Origin: CAKSQF01 sp963628435
GTDB taxonomy: Bacteria; Bacillota; Clostridia; Oscillospirales; CAG-272
Length of the DNA stretch: 7,345 nucleotides
Assembly: GCA_963628435.1 (NCBI GenBank)
Contig: CAVGEY010000033.1
Coordinates: 1 to 7,345 of the forward strand
Direction of reading: 5' to 3'
In this document: one piece after another, positions 4,956 to 7,345 of the stretch
Position numbering within the stretch: the stretch's first letter is position 1
How the letters are laid out: each line of letters begins with the position of its first letter
Made by a program: the position numbers and the translations under genes
The notes under the pieces: generated by a model
Seen by the model: the letters and a program-made list of their open reading frames with translations, nothing else
Database searches by the model: none
Told to the model about the DNA's origin: nothing

Positions 4956-6875
4956 ATGTCGGAAATCAAACATTCAAATTATGACGAAAATCAAATACAG
5001 GTGCTGGAAGGACTCGAAGCGGTCAGAAAACGCCCCGGTATGTATATCGGATCGACATCGCAGCGCGGACTGCACCATCTCGTGTACGAAATAGTCGACA
5101 ACTCGATTGACGAGGCGCTCGCCGGAGAATGCGATCTCATAAAGGTAACTCTGCACGCCGACGGATCATGCTCGGTTGCCGACAACGGACGCGGAATACC
5201 GAACGGTATTCACCATAAGATGAATATACCGACACCCGAAGTTGTCTTTACCGTACTGCACGCGGGCGGCAAATTCGGCGGCGACGGCTACGCCATTTCG
5301 GGCGGTCTGCACGGAGTCGGCGCGTCTGTCGTGAACGCGCTCTCGGTATGGCTCGAATACGAGAATAAAAACAGCGGCGAAAAATGCAGACAGCGGTTCG
5401 AGAGAGGCAAAACGGCATCGAAATTCGAAAAGGTAAGCGACAGCGACGAACACGGTCTTTATGTCAGATTTATGCCCGATCCCGAAATTTTCACCGAAAC
5501 CTGCGAATTTGATTACGAAACACTCCTGAACAGACTGCGTGAGCAGGCATTTCTCAACGCGGGCGTCAAAATCGTGTTCAGGGACGAGAGAAAAGAAGAA
5601 ATCAGAGAGGAAACCCTCCATTACGAGGGCGGAATCGTGTCGTTTGTCGAACATCTCAACGCGATAAAGCACTGCGCGATGATTCATCCGCAGGTAATCT
5701 ATATAAAGGCGCAGAACGGATCGAATTCGGCCGAGGTCGCGCTCCAATACAACACAAGCTATCAGGACACCCTGATGACATTCGCGAACAACATTCATAC
5801 GATTGAGGGCGGAACGCACGAAACAGGATTCAAGACCGCGCTCTCACGAGTGCTGAATGAATACGGCAAAAAGCTGAACATCTTAAAAGGCGATGATAAG
5901 CTGTCGGGCGAGGACGTTATGGAAGGGCTGTGCGCGGTCGTGTCGGTCAAGCTCAAAGACGCGCAGTTCGAAGGTCAGACCAAAACGAAACTCGGCAACT
6001 CGGATATGCGAACATTCGTCTACAATGCGGTAAACGAGAAGCTCTCCGAATTTATGGAAGAAAACCCCGCCGTCTGCAAGGCGATTCTCGAAAAGGCGAT
6101 GCAGGCATCGCGCGCGAGAGAGGCGGCGAGAAAAGCGAGAGATTTAACCAGAAGAAAAGGCGTGCTTGAGGGAGCGGGACTGCCCGGCAAACTCTGGGAC
6201 TGCCAGGAAAAATCGGTCGATGTTACCGAACTCTATCTGGTCGAAGGTAATTCTGCGGGCGGATCTGCAAAAGACGGCAGAAACTCGAAATATCAGGCGA
6301 TTCTGCCGCTCAGAGGCAAGGTTTTGAATGTTGAAAAGAGCCGTGCCGACAAGGTCTACGCCAATCAGTCGCTGACGCCGATCATTCAGTCGATAGGATG
6401 CGGAATAGGCTCCGAATTCGACGCGTCGAAACTCAGATACGGCAAGATAATCATAATGGCCGATGCCGATGTCGACGGCGCGCATATACAGATACTGCTG
6501 CTGACATTCTTCTACCGCCACATGAAAAAGCTGATTGAGGACGGTCATATTTATCTTGCGCAGCCTCCGCTCTATAAGGTATTCAAGGGCAAGCAGGTCA
6601 AATACGCATTCTCGGATAAAGAGAGAGATGACGCAATCGCCGAACTCGGCACAAAGGGTGTCGAGGCGGAAAGATACAAAGGTCTCGGTGAAATGGACCC
6701 CTCCCAACTTTGGGAAACGACCATGAATCCCGAAACGCGCACCCTGCTGAAAGTAACAATCGAGGATGCGATGCAGTGTGACGAGGCATTTTCGCTGCTG
6801 ATGGGCGACGAGGTAGAGCCGAGGCGCGAATTTATCGAGAAAAACGCGACCTACGTCACGAATCTGGACATATAA
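4956..6875 (+). CDS. gyrB: DNA gyrase subunit B
   Basis: GyrB is the ATPase subunit of gyrase (GyrA2GyrB2), which introduces negative supercoils ahead of replication and transcription. At 639 aa it is normal for Bacillota and complete to the typical end RREFIEKNATYVTNLDI. The GHKL ATPase domain shows the catalytic region EIVDNSIDEA (45-54, Glu45), ADNGRGIP (75-82), the lid GGLHGVGASVVNALS (116-130), and the transducer lysine in QTKTKLG (341-347). The TOPRIM domain has LVEGNSAGGSAK (428-439, Glu430) and the metal-binding ADADVDGAH (502-510, Asp503/505/507). ERYKGLGEMDPSQLWETTMN (572-591) and the tail are canonical. Oddities: EGNSAGG in place of the usual EGDSAGG, and HIQI (510-513) where HIRT is common. 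No gyrA is in the window; it normally follows gyrB, but here at least 470 nt of non-coding DNA follows. Confidence 0.98.
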   Translation: MSEIKHSNYDENQIQVLEGLEAVRKRPGMYIGSTSQRGLHHLVYEIVDNSIDEALAGECDLIKVTLHADGSCSVADNGRGIPNGIHHKMNIPTPEVVFTVLHAGGKFGGDGYAISGGLHGVGASVVNALSVWLEYENKNSGEKCRQRFERGKTASKFEKVSDSDEHGLYVRFMPDPEIFTETCEFDYETLLNRLREQAFLNAGVKIVFRDERKEEIREETLHYEGGIVSFVEHLNAIKHCAMIHPQVIYIKAQNGSNSAEVALQYNTSYQDTLMTFANNIHTIEGGTHETGFKTALSRVLNEYGKKLNILKGDDKLSGEDVMEGLCAVVSVKLKDAQFEGQTKTKLGNSDMRTFVYNAVNEKLSEFMEENPAVCKAILEKAMQASRAREAARKARDLTRRKGVLEGAGLPGKLWDCQEKSVDVTELYLVEGNSAGGSAKDGRNSKYQAILPLRGKVLNVEKSRADKVYANQSLTPIIQSIGCGIGSEFDASKLRYGKIIIMADADVDGAHIQILLLTFFYRHMKKLIEDGHIYLAQPPLYKVFKGKQVKYAFSDKERDDAIAELGTKGVEAERYKGLGEMDPSQLWETTMNPETRTLLKVTIEDAMQCDEAFSLLMGDEVEPRREFIEKNATYVTNLDI

Positions 6876-6876
6876 A

Positions 6877-6898
6877 TACCGAAAACCTGCGGTTTTCG
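6877..6898 (+). repeat. CCGAAAACC hairpin repeat, copy 2
   Basis: CGAAAACCTGCGGTTTTCG (6880-6898) forms an 8-bp stem with a TGC loop, starting 2 nt after the gyrB stop. The 22-nt unit is identical to 7056-7077 and matches 21 of 22 bases at 2523-2544. It could act as the 3'-end hairpin of the gyrB mRNA, but no T-run follows. Confidence 0.75.
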
Positions 6899-6912
6899 AA
6901 CAATGTGCAAAC

Positions 6913-6935
6913 CCAAATCGCTGAAAGCGATTTGG
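6913..6935 (+). repeat. CCAAATCG hairpin, perfect 10-bp copy
   Basis: Arms CCAAATCGCT (6913-6922) and AGCGATTTGG (6926-6935) pair perfectly around GAA and are followed by CTTAA. The related hairpins at 1612-1634 and 7023-7045 share the CCAAA...TTTGGCTT frame but differ inside the stem and loop. Confidence 0.65.
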
Positions 6936-6940
6936 CTTAA

Positions 6941-6997
6941 GTATTTGATTTGAACTCCACAGGAGTTCATTTCGGCTTCGCCGAAAACATCAAATAC
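6941..6997 (+). repeat. Composite two-hairpin element, copy A
   Basis: Outer arms GTATTTGAT (6941-6949) and ATCAAATAC (6989-6997) pair over 9 bp and enclose GAACTCC/GGAGTTC (6952-6968, loop ACA) and TTTCGGC/GCCGAAA (6970-6986, loop TTC). The fold is a three-way junction or cruciform. Copy B at 7084-7140 has identical inner hairpins and a different but still perfectly paired outer stem. Confidence 0.75.
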
Positions 6998-7022
6998 CGC
7001 TCGGGATATTGGTGCAGAAAAT

Positions 7023-7045
7023 CCAAATCGACTTTGCCGATTTGG
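7023..7045 (+). repeat. CCAAATCG hairpin, third copy
   Basis: Arms CCAAATCG (7023-7030) and CGATTTGG (7038-7045) pair over 8 bp around the 7-nt loop ACTTTGC and are followed by CTTAG. It has the same frame as 6913-6935 and 1612-1634. Confidence 0.6.
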
Positions 7046-7055
7046 CTTAGATATA

Positions 7056-7077
7056 TACCGAAAACCTGCGGTTTTCG
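7056..7077 (+). repeat. CCGAAAACC hairpin repeat, copy 3
   Basis: Identical over 22 nt to 6877-6898. Here it sits between the CCAAATCG hairpin and composite element copy B, whereas copy 2 precedes the CCAAATCG hairpin, so the modules are shuffled. Confidence 0.75.
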
Positions 7078-7083
7078 CCTTCA

Positions 7084-7140
7084 GTATTTTTCTTGAACTC
7101 CACAGGAGTTCATTTCGGCTTCGCCGAAAACGAAAAATAC
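7084..7140 (+). repeat. Composite two-hairpin element, copy B
   Basis: Outer arms GTATTTTTC (7084-7092) and GAAAAATAC (7132-7140) pair over 9 bp. The interior, including GAACTCC/GGAGTTC (7095-7111) and TTTCGGC/GCCGAAA (7113-7129), is the same as in copy A. The three inner outer-stem pairs differ from copy A on both sides, so pairing is kept by compensating changes. Confidence 0.75.
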
Positions 7141-7164
7141 CGCCTCTGATACAGATACGATAAT

Positions 7165-7179
7165 TTCGGCTGTGCCGAA
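7165..7179 (+). repeat. TTCGGC hairpin, partial repeat module
   Basis: TTCGGC and GCCGAA pair around TGT. It resembles the second inner hairpin of copies A and B with an altered loop. It is followed by the AAATATCCGCACGGGATACAG motif variant (7187 onward), so it looks like a third, incomplete composite unit. Confidence 0.45.
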
Positions 7180-7228
7180 TACGGCAAATATCCGCACGGG
7201 ATACAGATAGCGAAAAAACGAACAGGTA

Positions 7229-7262
7229 ACCTTGTAGGGGACGACGTCCTCGGCGTCCCGTT
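7229..7262 (-). repeat. 34-nt dispersed repeat, inverted partner of 1766-1799
   Basis: It matches the reverse complement of 1766-1799 at 31 of 34 positions. Both copies are preceded by a similar stretch with ACAGA(C/T)AGCGAAAA (1743 and 7203), which lies in direct orientation in both places. Confidence 0.6.
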
Positions 7263-7296
7263 TGCTGGCAAAGGTTTAACCTACATTATGAGCGCG

Positions 7297-7321
7297 AAAA
7301 GAATGCGCAAGCATTCTTTTT
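7297..7321 (+). terminator. Intrinsic terminator-like hairpin
   Basis: Arms AAAAGAATGC (7297-7306) and GCATTCTTTT (7311-7320) pair perfectly around a GCAA tetraloop (GNRA type), ending in five T residues. The A-run on the left lets it work in either direction. It is the best intrinsic terminator in the window, about 420 nt after gyrB. It may end the gyrB transcript or one from a gene beyond the edge. Confidence 0.6.
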
Positions 7322-7345
7322 GTAAGCAAAACGCCATCGGCGTTT

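Larger units (their letters stand above)
6876..7345. other. Gene-free, repeat-packed region after gyrB
   Basis: These 470 nt carry no convincing coding region. They are nearly filled by hairpins: the CCGAAAACC hairpin twice, the CCAAATCG hairpin twice, the two-hairpin composite element twice, a TTCGGC/GCCGAA hairpin (7165-7179), the 34-nt dispersed repeat (7229-7262), a terminator-like hairpin (7297-7321) and a final AAACGCC/GGCGTTT hairpin (7329-7345) cut by the window edge. The repeats share modules with the spacer after dnaA. Confidence 0.75.

Noticed and set aside
6880..6898. Intrinsic terminator directly after gyrB
   Set aside because: The stem is good but no T-run follows, and the same sequence occurs in two other contexts, so it is listed as a repeat.
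6941..7140. tRNA or CRISPR array in the repeat block
   Set aside because: The three-way fold lacks a T-loop, anticodon arm and CCA-type acceptor, and there are no regularly spaced identical repeats with unique spacers.

Overview
The window is a chromosomal replication-origin locus. It carries, all on the + strand, dnaA, a small RemB-like (DUF370-type) gene, dnaN, recF and gyrB, plus two repeat-rich non-coding blocks. The protein families, the gene order and the Shine-Dalgarno-led starts point to a Bacillota bacterium of class Clostridia, probably an uncultured gut-type lineage of moderate GC content. I cannot name a genus from the sequence. No phage, transposase, CRISPR, tRNA or rRNA signal was seen.

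Layout. Positions 1-278 are the dnaA upstream region, with an extended -10 promoter and a leader of about 190 nt. DnaA (442 aa) follows. Positions 1608-1962 hold hairpins and dispersed repeats and no gene. A small gene at 1963-2232 looks like a RemB/DUF370-type regulator. Positions 2233-2568 are the likely oriC: degenerate DnaA boxes, a C-run, DnaA-trio-like CTA/CTG triplets and a 32-nt pure A/T stretch just before dnaN. DnaN (385 aa) and RecF (366 aa) are 24 nt apart and probably co-transcribed. A 104-nt spacer contains a 12-bp-arm palindrome overlapping a good gyrB promoter. GyrB is 639 aa. From 6876 to the window end is non-coding DNA packed with hairpin repeats, closing with an intrinsic-terminator-like hairpin.

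How the parts fit. DnaA binds and unwinds the origin beside its own gene, DnaN clamps the polymerase, RecF loads RecA at gapped or stalled forks, and GyrB (with GyrA, not in the window) removes positive supercoils. Compared with the common Firmicutes order dnaA-dnaN-yaaA-recF-remB-gyrB, the small S4-domain gene yaaA is absent between dnaN and recF. The RemB-like gene sits between dnaA and dnaN instead of between recF and gyrB.

The most unusual signals are non-coding. A composite repeat occurs twice after gyrB and in altered form after dnaA. It folds as an outer stem enclosing two hairpins, and the two post-gyrB copies differ in the outer stem by compensating changes. A 19-nt palindrome lies both next to the origin's AT-rich tract and after gyrB. 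The unwinding region of oriC can be read almost base by base. The genes themselves are ordinary housekeeping genes with a few notable residues: Asn in the GyrB EGxSAGG motif, and Ser for the first Walker A Gly in DnaA.
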